NCBI RefSeq assembly: GCF_030142075.1
Contig: NZ_CP126241.1
Coordinates: 1,302,001-1,366,000, forward strand
Source of the DNA: Arthrobacter sp. zg-Y20
GTDB lineage: Bacteria; Actinomycetota; Actinomycetes; Actinomycetales; Micrococcaceae
Direction: 5' to 3'
Length of the DNA: 64,000 bases
Position numbers and translations under genes: made by a program. Below are positions 44,431-53,541 of this stretch, one piece after another (position 1 is the first letter of the stretch; each line of letters opens with the position of its first letter). Under the pieces are notes generated by a model. It worked only from the letters and a program-made list of their open reading frames with translations. It searched no databases and was not told where the DNA came from.

Positions 44431-44450
44431 GGCTTACCCCCTCAGGCAAC

Positions 44451-44483
44451 AAGGGCAGCGCCTCCTCAGGAGGTGCTGCCCTT
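44451..44483 (+). terminator. recA-recX intergenic hairpin
   Basis: AAGGGCAGCGCCTCC pairs with GGAGGTGCTGCCCTT across TCA (one G-U pair). A T-run is lacking (GGGGTTTGG follows), so partial readthrough into recX is expected, as described for recA-recX in other bacteria. Confidence 0.7.
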
Positions 44484-44542
44484 GGGGTTTGGCCATCCAG
44501 GCAGCAGCTCATTCAACACTGACTCATTCAACCGGAACAGCT

Positions 44543-45343
44543 ATGGCATCCCAAGAAACGCTCGAACAACTGAAGCAGCGGCTCGCCGACATCCAGGCGG
44601 GTACTGCCGTGCCTTCGGATACGACGCCGGCAGATGTGCCTCCGGCCTCCCGTGCGCGCTCCCGCCGGAAGCCGAAGGATGCAGGGGATACCTTCCAAGA
44701 AGGCGGTTTTGGCGAGGAAGCCCCGGCAGATGAACCGTGGGCAGAACCAGGCGCCGGAGGCGGCACCAAGAAAAAGAAGCGCCGGAGGAACAGCGCGGGG
44801 GAGGCGGATTCCGTTTCCGGGCCGGCGCCCGAGCTGACACCTGAGGAAGCCTACTCGGAGGCGAAAGCCATTGTGCTGCGCCAACTCACGGCATCACCCA
44901 AAAGCCGGCACCAGCTGGAAGCGAAGCTGGCCGAACGCGAGATTCCGGCGGATGCGGCCGCAGCAGTCCTGGACCGTTTCGAGGAAGTGCAGCTCGTGGA
45001 CGACGCCGAGTTCGCCCGGTTGTGGGTCCAGAGCAGGTCGCAGGGCAAATCACTGGCCCGCGGCGCACTGCGCCGCGAACTAGCCGAAAAGGGGATTGCG
45101 CCGGATCTGGCCGAGGATGCCCTCGAACAGGTCAGCGCCGATGACGAACTTGAGGCCGCCAGGACCCTGGCCCGGAAAAAGCTGCAGTCCTCCGCGGATC
45201 TCGCAGACCGCACGGCAAGGGACAAACAAACGCGGCGGCTCGTGGGCATGCTGGCCCGCAAGGGTTACTCGCCGTCGCTGGGTTTCCGCGTGGCCGGAGA
45301 AATTATCAGCGAGGCACGCGAGGCCAGAGGCGACAGCGTCTAA
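44543..45343 (+). CDS. recX: Regulatory protein RecX
   Basis: RecX limits RecA filament activity. I start at ATG 44543 (266 residues); the frame is open to TTG 44489 but that lies near the hairpin. Residues 1-110 are disordered, with a Lys/Arg cluster 'TKKKKRRRNS' near 90. The three-helix repeats follow: 'AKAIVLRQLTASPKSRHQLEAKLAEREIPADAA' (part), 'LVDDAEFARLWVQSRSQGKSLARGALRRELAEKG' (part) and 'RRLVGMLARKGYSPSLGFRVAGE' (part). The long N-terminal extension is beyond the usual RecX length. Confidence 0.93.
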   Translation: MASQETLEQLKQRLADIQAGTAVPSDTTPADVPPASRARSRRKPKDAGDTFQEGGFGEEAPADEPWAEPGAGGGTKKKKRRRNSAGEADSVSGPAPELTPEEAYSEAKAIVLRQLTASPKSRHQLEAKLAEREIPADAAAAVLDRFEEVQLVDDAEFARLWVQSRSQGKSLARGALRRELAEKGIAPDLAEDALEQVSADDELEAARTLARKKLQSSADLADRTARDKQTRRLVGMLARKGYSPSLGFRVAGEIISEAREARGDSV

Positions 45344-45405
45344 AAGCGCACACCCTCGAAGGGCCGGTGTCAATTCGCCGCGCCGTGTCGTATGCTGTGC
45401 CAACT

Positions 45406-46707
45406 ATGTTAAAGATGAGCTTGGTGGGGCCCAAGTTAAGGCGTTCCCCGCTGTTTGCCGTGGTGTTTGCCGGAATCCTGGCCTCCGCCGTGCTGACCGC
45501 TGGACCTGTCTCGGCTGCGGACCCGTACCCGTCCTGGGAAGATATCCAGCAGGCCAAGTCCTCCGAGGCCGCCAAAGCCTCTGAGGCTGACAAGCTCGAA
45601 GGGCTGCTCACGGAGCTGCGCACCGACGCCGGGCAACTGGGCGACGCTGCGGTTAAAGCCACCAGCCGCTACAACGCAGCGAGGGATGCCCTGGCAGAAA
45701 ATGAGAAGCTCCTGGCCTCGCTATCCGCACAGCGGGAGGCCGCCGAGGCGCAGGCGGATGAAACGCTGCAGCGTGTGGCCGCATTGGCCGCGCAGACGTA
45801 CAAGTCCGGAGGTGCCGCAGCGGACGGCTTGGGACTTTTGCTCTTGGATACGGAAGCGTCTGCCGACGCCCTGCACGGGGCGGACCTGATGGACCGCGTT
45901 TCCTCGCGGGCCGGAACCCTGTATGCGGCAGCGACGGCATCCGAACGGGTAGCGGCCGGCCTTGCCGATCAGGAACAGCAGGCCCGAGATGCCCGTGCAG
46001 ACCTGCTGGCCGAGGCCAAACGGTATCTTGACGAAGCCGGCGCCTCTGCCACCGCGGCGGATGAAGCGGTCCGGGAGGAGGAAGCCCGGAAAACCGTTTT
46101 GCTGGCCCAACTGGCCGATTTGCACGGGACCACCGCCGACGTGGAAAACGCACGGCTGCGCGGAATTGCCGCTGAGCAGGCCTTCCAGGAACAGCAGGCG
46201 GCAGCGGAACGGGCGGCACGGAACGCCGGTACCGTGACGCGGCCTGCGGTTGGCTCACCCGTTGCTCCCGGCGCGCCGGAAACAGGGGTTCCGGCCGTGA
46301 CCCTCCCCATAGCACCTGTGCCGGCACCTGCTCCCGCACCTGCGCCGGCGCCTGGCCCGGCACCCGTTCCGCTTCCGCCGCCGCCCGCCCAACCGGTGGA
46401 CGATCCGGCCGGGGCCCAGAACTATGCCGCCGGCATGATGGGTGCCTACGGCTGGGACGGCAACGAATTCCGCTGCCTGGTCAGCCTCTGGAACCGGGAG
46501 TCCAACTGGCGCACTTCGGCGGCCAATCCGTCCAGCGGCGCCTACGGAATCCCGCAGTCGCTGCCCGGTAGCAAAATGGCCAGCCACGGCAGCGACTGGC
46601 AGACAAACTACCGGACCCAGATTAACTGGGGGCTCGAATACATCTCCTGGCGCTACGGCACACCCTGCGGCGCCTGGCAGCATTCCGAAGAGGTCAACTG
46701 GTATTAG
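45406..46707 (+). CDS. Secreted coiled-coil protein with lytic-transglycosylase-like C-terminal domain
   Basis: The 433-residue protein has a signal peptide ('RRSPLFAVVFAGILASAVLTAGPVSAADP', part). A long Ala/Glu/Gln-rich coiled coil (about 35-275) follows, then a Pro-Ala linker (about 295-345). The C-terminal domain (about 350-433) resembles the aggregation-promoting-factor/lysozyme-like fold: 'CLVSLWNRESNWRTSAANPSSGAYGIPQSLPGSKMA' (part), with the Glu of 'NRESNW' at the catalytic position. It ends 'EVNWY'. It probably cleaves or binds peptidoglycan outside the cell. TATGCT ends 9 nt before ATG 45406. A paralogue follows at 46815. Confidence 0.85.
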   Translation: MLKMSLVGPKLRRSPLFAVVFAGILASAVLTAGPVSAADPYPSWEDIQQAKSSEAAKASEADKLEGLLTELRTDAGQLGDAAVKATSRYNAARDALAENEKLLASLSAQREAAEAQADETLQRVAALAAQTYKSGGAAADGLGLLLLDTEASADALHGADLMDRVSSRAGTLYAAATASERVAAGLADQEQQARDARADLLAEAKRYLDEAGASATAADEAVREEEARKTVLLAQLADLHGTTADVENARLRGIAAEQAFQEQQAAAERAARNAGTVTRPAVGSPVAPGAPETGVPAVTLPIAPVPAPAPAPAPAPGPAPVPLPPPPAQPVDDPAGAQNYAAGMMGAYGWDGNEFRCLVSLWNRESNWRTSAANPSSGAYGIPQSLPGSKMASHGSDWQTNYRTQINWGLEYISWRYGTPCGAWQHSEEVNWY

Positions 46708-46814
46708 CCCAATTGGCGGCAACGGTTTGCGGCTGCATGCGATGTCGGGGGCGTCAACATCGTCGTTACCTTTTTGAGACTTTTCCCAGAAAACTCCGGT
46801 AGCGTCCTGCGCTT

Positions 46815-47605
46815 GTGACTTCACTTGACTCATCACGCCGCGAACAGACCCGCATCCGACGCGCCCTGCGCCGCCGCCGAAGGCTGCGAATGGGGGCCTC
46901 GGCAGCACTAGGCTCCCTGGCAATGCTGGGTGTGTCCGGCGCCGCGGTCGGCACTGCCGCAGGTGAGGATCTGCGCGCCGCCGCCGGACTGCAGCTGGTC
47001 AATATGGCGGTGCCGCTGCTCGCCACCCAAGAACCCGTCCGGGACGGTGCCACAACCGGGAATGTCACGGAAACCAAGGGTTCAACAGCTGAACAGCCCC
47101 CGCAGAGCAGCACCCCGCAGAGCAGCACCCCGCAGAGCAGCACCCCGCGGAGCAGCCGCCCGCCGGGGAATCCGACGAGCAGGCTGCAGCAGAGCAAGCC
47201 GCCGCGGAGCAGGCTGCGGCCCGCGCGGCGGATGAGGCCGCGGCCATGCAGGCCGCAGAGGAAGCAGCCGAGGCCGCGCGTGCGGCCGTGCCTGTGGATG
47301 ACCCTGCGGCGGCCAAGGCCTACGCTGCTTCCATGCTCGCCTCCCGGGGGTGGGAAGCATCCCAGCTGACGTGCCTGGACCGGCTTTGGACCAAAGAATC
47401 GGAATGGCTGACCAGCGCCACCAACTCCAGCAGCGGAGCCTACGGGATTGCACAGTCCCTTCCCGCCGAAAAAATGGCGGCAACCGGAGCTGACTGGGCG
47501 GTGAACTACCGCACGCAGATCGACTGGGGACTTCAGTACATCTCATCGCGTTACGGCAGCCCCTGCAACGCGCTGAATTTCCACCACGCCAATAATTGGT
47601 ACTAG
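46815..47605 (+). pseudogene. Secreted lytic-transglycosylase-like protein, frameshifted paralogue
   Basis: From GTG 46815 the frame encodes a signal peptide ('RRRRLRMGASAALGSLAML') and a short domain up to 'KGSTAEQP'. It then enters out-of-register 'QSSTP' repeats and stops at 47369. In another frame the same DNA reads 'AEQHP' repeats, '[21 protein letters not shown]' (part), then the C-terminal domain 'CLDRLWTKESEWLTSATNSSSGAYGIAQSLPAEKMA' (part), ending 'NNWY' at 47605. One missing base in the C5 run at 47097-47101 accounts for it; repaired length would be about 263 residues. The last domain is clearly paralogous to that of the gene at 45406. The break may be real, phase-variable, or a sequencing error. 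Confidence 0.82.
47103..47147 (+). repeat. 15-bp coding minisatellite (three copies)
   Basis: CAGAGCAGCACCCCG is repeated three times exactly (47103, 47118, 47133), with a fourth degenerate copy after it. It encodes AEQHP units in the presumed original frame and lies next to the C5 run where the frame is lost. Confidence 0.92.
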
Positions 47606-47638
47606 CCAGTAACTGGTACTAGCCAGTAAACGGTACTA
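47598..47638 (+). repeat. 17-bp tandem repeat spanning a stop codon
   Basis: GGTACTAGCCAGTAACT (47598) is followed by GGTACTAGCCAGTAAAC (47615) and GGTACTA (47632). The first copy contains the last Tyr codon and TAG stop of the preceding gene. Confidence 0.9.
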
Positions 47639-47712
47639 AGGGCGGCAGCGGAATTGCGCCTCGGTGAGGGATTAGGCCTAGTGGGGGACGGCGGCTGACG
47701 TACCCTAGGAGG

Positions 47713-49245
47713 GTGAGCATGACTGTTTCCTCTCCTTCCCCCGTGCCTTCCCCCGTGGCCTCCGAGGCAACACCGCGTACCTATCAGGTCCGGACGTTCG
47801 GCTGCCAGATGAACGTACACGACTCCGAACGCATTTCGGGCTTGCTCCAGGACGCCGGATATGTGGAGGCCGACGGCGAGCAGGCGGACATCGTTGTCTT
47901 TAATACCTGCGCGGTCCGGGAGAACGCGGACAACAAGCTGTACGGCAACCTGGGCCTGCTCGCGCCCATCAAGGAACGCCGCCCGGGGATGCAGATTGCC
48001 GTGGGCGGTTGCCTGGCACAGAAGGACCGGGAAACCATCCTGCGCAAGGCACCCTGGGTGGACGCCGTCTTCGGCACCCACAACATCGGGTCCCTGCCCG
48101 CGCTGCTTGAACGCGCGCGGCACAATGCCAAGGCCGAGTTGGAAATCCTGGAGTCATTGGACGTGTTCCCGTCCACGCTGCCCACCAAACGGGACTCGGT
48201 GTACTCGGGATGGGTGTCCATCTCCGTCGGCTGCAACAACACCTGTACCTTCTGCATCGTCCCGTCGCTGCGCGGCAAGGAACGTGACCGGCGCCCGGGG
48301 GAGATCCTGGCCGAAATCAAAGCACTGGTCGATGACGGCGCCATCGAGGTCACGCTGCTGGGCCAGAACGTGAACTCCTACGGCGTGGAGTTCGGCGACC
48401 GCGGTGCCTTCGCCAAGCTGCTGCGCGCGTGCGGCGGCATCGAGGGCCTGGAACGGGTCCGCTTCACCAGCCCGCACCCGGCGGCCTTCACCGACGACGT
48501 CATTGACGCCATGGCGGAAACCCCTAACGTGATGCCGCAGCTGCACATGCCGCTGCAGTCGGGCTCGGACAAGGTCCTCAAGGACATGCGCCGCTCCTAC
48601 CGCTCCAAGAAGTTCCTGGGGATCCTGGACCGGGTGCGGGAACGGATGCCGCACGCCGCCATCTCCACGGACATCATTGTCGGATTCCCGGGCGAGACCG
48701 AGGAGGATTTCGCCGCCACCCTCGACGTCGTGGAAAAGGCCCGCTTCGCCAGCGCCTTCACCTTCCAGTACTCCAAGCGCCCCGGCACCCCCGCCGCCGG
48801 CCTGCCCGGCCAGCTGCCCAAGGCCGTGGTGCAGGAACGCTATGAGCGGCTCACTGCCCTCCAGGACCGGGTTGCCGCCGAGGAGAACGCCAAGCAGGTG
48901 GGCACAACCGTAGAAGTCATGGTCACTGCCGGTTCGGGCCGGAAGGCTGAAGAGACCGGCCGGCTCTCCGGACGTTCCCGGGACCAGCGGCTGGTGCACT
49001 TCTCGGTGCCCGACGGCGCCCCTGCACCGCGGCCGGGCGACCTCGTCACCGTCCCGGTCACCGCTGCCGCCGCCTTCCACCTGATTTCCGATCCCGCCAC
49101 AGCCGCCGACTATTCGCTGCGCCGGTCCCGCGCCGGAGATGCCTGGGACCGTTCGCAGGCCGAATCCTGCGGCGTGCCGGCCGCACCGGCCGGCACCCGC
49201 ACGGGTGTTTCGCTGGGCATGCCCGCGCTGCCCCCGCGTTCCTAA
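47713..49245 (+). CDS. miaB: tRNA-2-methylthio-N6-dimethylallyladenosine synthase MiaB
   Basis: MiaB adds the methylthio group to A37 of tRNAs after MiaA. The 510-residue radical-SAM protein has the UPF0004 domain Cys in '[14 protein letters not shown]', '[15 protein letters not shown]' and 'VGGCLAQKD', the SAM cluster 'CNNTCTFC', and a C-terminal TRAM domain. About 60 Pro/Ala/Arg-rich residues are added at the end. The start is ambiguous: AGGAGG is placed for ATG 47719, while TACCCT ends 6 nt before GTG 47713, which suits a leaderless mRNA. Confidence 0.95.
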   Translation: MSMTVSSPSPVPSPVASEATPRTYQVRTFGCQMNVHDSERISGLLQDAGYVEADGEQADIVVFNTCAVRENADNKLYGNLGLLAPIKERRPGMQIAVGGCLAQKDRETILRKAPWVDAVFGTHNIGSLPALLERARHNAKAELEILESLDVFPSTLPTKRDSVYSGWVSISVGCNNTCTFCIVPSLRGKERDRRPGEILAEIKALVDDGAIEVTLLGQNVNSYGVEFGDRGAFAKLLRACGGIEGLERVRFTSPHPAAFTDDVIDAMAETPNVMPQLHMPLQSGSDKVLKDMRRSYRSKKFLGILDRVRERMPHAAISTDIIVGFPGETEEDFAATLDVVEKARFASAFTFQYSKRPGTPAAGLPGQLPKAVVQERYERLTALQDRVAAEENAKQVGTTVEVMVTAGSGRKAEETGRLSGRSRDQRLVHFSVPDGAPAPRPGDLVTVPVTAAAAFHLISDPATAADYSLRRSRAGDAWDRSQAESCGVPAAPAGTRTGVSLGMPALPPRS

Positions 49246-49257
49246 GGGCGCTGCAGC

Positions 49258-50193
49258 ATGAACCCTGCACCTGAGCGTCCGGTGATTGCCGTCGTCGGGC
49301 CTACCGGATCCGGCAAGTCGGACCTCGGCGTAAACCTTGCCCTGGAACTGGGCGGGGAAGTCATCAACGCGGATTCCATGCAGTTCTACCGCGGCATGGA
49401 CATCGGCACGGCGAAGATCCCGGTTGCCGAACGCCGCGGCGTTCCGCACCACCTGCTGGACATCATGGACGTTACCGAAGAGGCCAGCGTCTCGGCGTTC
49501 CAGACCCGGGCCAGGGCACTGGTCGAGGACATCCGGGGCAGGGGCATGTTCCCCATCCTCGTGGGCGGTTCGGGGCTGTACATGCGGGCCGCGCTGGACG
49601 TACTGGAATTCCCCGGCACCGACCCCGCTGTCCGCGCGGCACTTGAAGCCGAACTGGAAACCGCCGGGCTGCCCGCGCTGATGGCCCGCCTGCGGGCCGC
49701 GGACCCGGTCTCGGCAGAACGGATTTCAGATGCCCGCCGCGTCGTGCGGGCCCTTGAAGTCCTCGAACTGACGGGACGGCCGTTCAGCTCCTTTATGCCC
49801 GTCCGCCAGTACTTCCAGCCTGCCGTGCAGATCGGCCTGGAGGTGGACCGTCCCGTGCTGCACCAGCGCCTGGCCGGCCGTGTTGACGCCATGGTGGAAC
49901 AGGGCCTGCTCGAGGAAGTACGGCGGCTGGAACCGGCCGGACTGCGGACCGGCCGTACCGCCTCGCGTGCGTTGGGCTACGCCCAGTTCCTTGCGGTCCT
50001 GGACGGGAAGTCCTCGGTGCCTGAGGCCGCGGAGGCCACCGTTGTTGCCACCCGGCAGTTCGCCCGCCGCCAGCTGACCTGGTTCCGCGCCGACCCGCGC
50101 ATCACTTGGCTGGGCTTTGACGATCCCGCCCTGGTTACCCGAGCGGCCGACGCCGTCCGTGCCGCCGTGCGGCCCAGTATCCTTGAAGGGTGA
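49258..50193 (+). CDS. miaA: tRNA dimethylallyltransferase MiaA
   Basis: MiaA transfers the dimethylallyl group to A37 of tRNAs that read U-starting codons. The 311-residue protein has the P-loop '[13 protein letters not shown]', '[18 protein letters not shown]', 'HHLLDIMDV', '[11 protein letters not shown]', and the C-terminal '[15 protein letters not shown]'. It is 12 bp after miaB and overlaps dapF by 4 bp, so modification and dapF share a transcript. Confidence 0.96.
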   Translation: MNPAPERPVIAVVGPTGSGKSDLGVNLALELGGEVINADSMQFYRGMDIGTAKIPVAERRGVPHHLLDIMDVTEEASVSAFQTRARALVEDIRGRGMFPILVGGSGLYMRAALDVLEFPGTDPAVRAALEAELETAGLPALMARLRAADPVSAERISDARRVVRALEVLELTGRPFSSFMPVRQYFQPAVQIGLEVDRPVLHQRLAGRVDAMVEQGLLEEVRRLEPAGLRTGRTASRALGYAQFLAVLDGKSSVPEAAEATVVATRQFARRQLTWFRADPRITWLGFDDPALVTRAADAVRAAVRPSILEG

Positions 50194-51155
50194 CCAACAC
50201 TTCTGCTTCGACGGCATCTGCCGCGTCCCTGCCCGCCTCCGGCCTGCCCGCTGCCGTTGCCGGCCTGCCCTTCGCCAAGGGCCACGGCACCGGCAATGAC
50301 TTTGTGCTGCTGGCCGATACGGACGGATCCCATGACCTGGCTGCCGCAGACGTGGCAGCTGTATGTGACCGGCACCGCGGAATAGGTGCGGACGGATTCA
50401 TCCGCGCCGTCCGCTCCGAGTACGTCCCCGAAGGCCGTGCACTGCTGCAGAACGCACCGGAAGCCGAATGGTTCATGGACTACCGGAACGGAGACGGAAG
50501 CGTTTCCGAAATGTGCGGCAACGGTGTGCGGGTCTTTGTGCATTTCCTGCTTGAAGAGCACCTGGTGGAACTGGGAGAGGGTGAAAGCCTGGTTATCGGC
50601 ACCCGGGCCGGGCTGAAGACCGTCACCCGCACGCCCGGAGGCTACGCGGTGGACATGGGCCCGTGGGAGTTCATCTACCCGGACCACGCTGCCGCCAAGT
50701 CCATGGACACCGTGGTGAACGCCGGGGGCCTGGAAGTGCCCCGTCCCGGGCTGTCGGTCAGCATGGGCAACCCGCACACGGTGGTTGCCCTGGCCGAGCT
50801 GGACGAACTGGCCGCAACCAATCTCACCACCGCGCCGTCGGTGCAGCCCGAACCCTCCAACGGAACGAATGTCGAGTTCGTTGTCCCGGCCGAGCCGCTC
50901 GTGGAGGACGGGGTGGGACTGGTGACCATGCGTGTGCACGAGCGCGGCGTGGGGGAGACCCTGTCCTGCGGTACCGGCGCCTGCGCCGCCGCCGTCGCCA
51001 CGCGTTTCTGGGCCGGTGCCGGTGCGCCCGATGCGTGGGCCGTGACGGTGCCCGGCGGCGTCGTCGGCGTCCGGTTCCTGACCGGTCCCGAAGGCCGCGA
51101 ACACGTCGAACTCAGCGGACCGGCCGTGCTGGTGGCCCGCGGCATCCTGCTGTAG
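50190..51155 (+). CDS. dapF: Diaminopimelate epimerase DapF
   Basis: DapF converts LL- to meso-diaminopimelate for cell wall and lysine. The 321-residue protein starts at GTG 50190. Both active-site Cys are visible, in '[14 protein letters not shown]' and '[15 protein letters not shown]'. '[14 protein letters not shown]' and '[11 protein letters not shown]' are typical. About 25 Ala/Ser-rich residues precede the conserved start. Confidence 0.96.
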   Translation: MTNTSASTASAASLPASGLPAAVAGLPFAKGHGTGNDFVLLADTDGSHDLAAADVAAVCDRHRGIGADGFIRAVRSEYVPEGRALLQNAPEAEWFMDYRNGDGSVSEMCGNGVRVFVHFLLEEHLVELGEGESLVIGTRAGLKTVTRTPGGYAVDMGPWEFIYPDHAAAKSMDTVVNAGGLEVPRPGLSVSMGNPHTVVALAELDELAATNLTTAPSVQPEPSNGTNVEFVVPAEPLVEDGVGLVTMRVHERGVGETLSCGTGACAAAVATRFWAGAGAPDAWAVTVPGGVVGVRFLTGPEGREHVELSGPAVLVARGILL

Positions 51156-51168
51156 GAGAAGGCCCGGG

Positions 51169-51783
51169 CTAGGAGTGCGCGCGTTCCACCTTCAGGATCC
51201 GGAAGGACTTGGCGGTGCTGTGGCGGGACACCGCAAAGCCGGCGGGCAGTTCTTCGGTCAGCCAGCGCTGCAGCGAATCCGATCCGAGGTTCTTCTGGAC
51301 CACCAGCCACGCGGTGCCGCCCGGAGCCAAGCGTGGCAGCCAGAGCAGCAGCAGGGCGTGCAGTTCATCCTTGCCGATGCGGATGGGCGGGTTGGACCAG
51401 ATGGCGTCAAAGCGCAGCTCCGGATCCACGTCCTCGGGCCGGGCAGCACTAACGTTGGTGCATCCCAGCGAAGCGGCGTTGTCGCGGGTCAGGGCAAGGG
51501 AGCGCTCGTTGACGTCCACGGCGTAAACCTGTGCGGCGGGGGACTTCAGCGCCAGGGTGAGGGCCACCGGGCCCCAACCGCAGCCGATGTCCAGGAGATT
51601 ACCGGTTGCGGGCGGGGCGGGAACTTCGTCCAGCAGTACTGCGGTGCCCTTGTCGATGCCGTCCGGGCTGAAGATGCCGCCGGCGGTCTGGAGCGTCCGT
51701 TCGGAGCCGTTGAGCGTGACGCGCAGCGGCCGTCGGACCTCGGGTCCGGACGGTGTGGAAGAGAAATAGTGGTCTGAACCCAT
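51169..51783 (-). CDS. RsmC-like class I SAM-dependent methyltransferase
   Basis: The 204-residue protein has the SAM-binding 'NLLDIGCGWGPVALTLAL', 'VYAVDVNERSLALTRDNAASLG' (part) and the substrate motif 'SNPPIRIGK', typical of base N-methyltransferases such as RsmC/RlmG that modify guanine in rRNA. It resembles only the C-terminal half of RsmC, as is usual in actinobacteria. It is convergent with dapF. TAATCT ends 8 nt before ATG 51783. Confidence 0.9.
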   Translation of the reverse strand: MGSDHYFSSTPSGPEVRRPLRVTLNGSERTLQTAGGIFSPDGIDKGTAVLLDEVPAPPATGNLLDIGCGWGPVALTLALKSPAAQVYAVDVNERSLALTRDNAASLGCTNVSAARPEDVDPELRFDAIWSNPPIRIGKDELHALLLLWLPRLAPGGTAWLVVQKNLGSDSLQRWLTEELPAGFAVSRHSTAKSFRILKVERAHS

Positions 51784-51951
51784 AACAGTCCAGATTAGCC
51801 GGAACCCGGGCGCGGACAGGAATTTAAGCGGTGCCTGCGGGGTTGGAACAGGTGGAAGTCGGGACAGGAATCCATTGCGCAGACGGTCGGTCTCGCCGGA
51901 GAATGTCAGTTCACTGGCCTACCATGTTAAGTACGTTCTCATAAGGAGATT

Positions 51952-53541
51952 ATGACCATCAACAACTCCCGTTCCATGGGTTCCGTCAACGGTGCCGGCT
52001 CCGCTTCGGAGCTCAGCGCTTCGGACATCCAAGGGGTCATCGACCGGATCCTTGCGAAGGACAGCGCAGTTGAAGCCAAAACGGTGGAGACCAAGCCGCT
52101 GACCCGCACCGGAGTCAACAACGGACGCGCCCAGGCGCTGTCCGACAACACTGAGCATTCCGTCCACGACGGCGAGCAGCAGGACCTCGAGGAGCGGCGC
52201 GCGCTGCGCCGCGTCGCCGGCCTGTCCACCGAACTCGAAGACGTCACCGAGGTTGAGTACCGCCAGCTGCGTCTGGAACGGGTTGTCCTCGCGGGACTGT
52301 GGAGCGAAGGCACCGCAGAAGATGCCGAAAACTCCCTGAAGGAACTGGCCGCGCTGGCGGAGACCGCCGGATCGGAAGTCCTGGACGGAATCATCCAGCG
52401 CCGCCTCAAGCCGGATCCCGGCACCTTCCTCGGCTCCGGCAAGGCCCAGGAACTGAAGGACATTGTCACGGCGACCGGCGCTGACACAGTGATCGTGGAC
52501 AGCGAGCTCGCTCCGTCCCAGCGCCGCGGACTGGAAGACATTGTCAAGGTCAAGGTCATTGACCGTACGGCCCTGATCCTGGACATCTTTGCCCAGCACG
52601 CCAAGTCCCGTGAAGGTAAGGCCCAGGTTGAGCTCGCGCAGCTGGAATACCTCCTCCCGCGCCTGCGCGGCTGGGGTGAATCCATGTCCCGCCAGGCCGG
52701 CGGCCAGGTGGGCAGCGCCAGCGCGGGCATGGGCTCGCGCGGTCCCGGTGAAACCAAGATCGAGCTGGACCGCCGGAAGATCCGCACCCGCATGGCCAAG
52801 CTGCGTCGCGAAATTGCGGGCATGAAGCCGGCGCGGGAGACCAAGCGTGCCAACCGGCAGCGCAACGCCGTGCCCTCGGTAGCCATTGCCGGCTATACAA
52901 ATGCCGGCAAATCCTCCCTGCTGAACCGGCTCACCGACGCCGGCGTGCTGGTGGAGAACGCCCTGTTCGCCACCTTGGATCCCACCATCCGCAAGGCACA
53001 GACGGAAGACGGGATCGGTTACACGCTGGCGGACACGGTCGGCTTTGTCCGTTCCCTGCCCACGCAGCTAGTGGAGGCCTTCCGCTCCACACTGGAAGAA
53101 GTAGCGGACGCAGACCTGATCCTGCACGTAGTTGATGCCTCGCACCCGGACCCGGAAGGCCAGATTGCGGCCGTCCGCACCGTCCTTGCCGAGGTGGACG
53201 CCCGCAAGGTGCCTGAGATCATTGTGCTGAACAAGGCCGACGCCGCGGATCCGTTTGTCCTGGAACGGCTGCGCCAGCGCGAAAGCCGGTATGTGGTGGT
53301 TTCGGCCCGCACGGGCGAAGGCATCCCGGAGCTGCTCCAGGCGATCTCCGAAGGCATTCCGCGCCCGGGAGTGGAGCTGGAACTGCTGGTGCCGTATGAG
53401 CGCGGCGAGATTGTGTCCCGGCTCCACCAGCAGGACGCAGAGATCCTGTCCACGGACCATGTGGAGACCGGTACCCGGCTGCACGTGAAGGTCCGTGAAG
53501 GGCTCGCTGCAGAGCTGGAGCCGTTCGTAACCCATGGGTAG
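51952..53541 (+). CDS. hflX: GTPase HflX
   Basis: HflX is a ribosome-splitting GTPase active under stress. The 529-residue protein has the HflX N-terminal domain ('RLKPDPGTFLGSGKAQELKDIV', part; 'RTALILDIFAQHAKSREGKAQVELAQLEYLLPRLRG', part), the coiled linker 'SRGPGETKIELDRRKI', and the G domain with 'AGYTNAGKSSLLNRL', 'DTVGF' and 'NKAD'. About 75 residues at the N-terminus are disordered. AAGGAG precedes ATG 51952. The DinG-type gene overlaps its stop by 8 bp. Confidence 0.95.
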   Translation: MTINNSRSMGSVNGAGSASELSASDIQGVIDRILAKDSAVEAKTVETKPLTRTGVNNGRAQALSDNTEHSVHDGEQQDLEERRALRRVAGLSTELEDVTEVEYRQLRLERVVLAGLWSEGTAEDAENSLKELAALAETAGSEVLDGIIQRRLKPDPGTFLGSGKAQELKDIVTATGADTVIVDSELAPSQRRGLEDIVKVKVIDRTALILDIFAQHAKSREGKAQVELAQLEYLLPRLRGWGESMSRQAGGQVGSASAGMGSRGPGETKIELDRRKIRTRMAKLRREIAGMKPARETKRANRQRNAVPSVAIAGYTNAGKSSLLNRLTDAGVLVENALFATLDPTIRKAQTEDGIGYTLADTVGFVRSLPTQLVEAFRSTLEEVADADLILHVVDASHPDPEGQIAAVRTVLAEVDARKVPEIIVLNKADAADPFVLERLRQRESRYVVVSARTGEGIPELLQAISEGIPRPGVELELLVPYERGEIVSRLHQQDAEILSTDHVETGTRLHVKVREGLAAELEPFVTHG

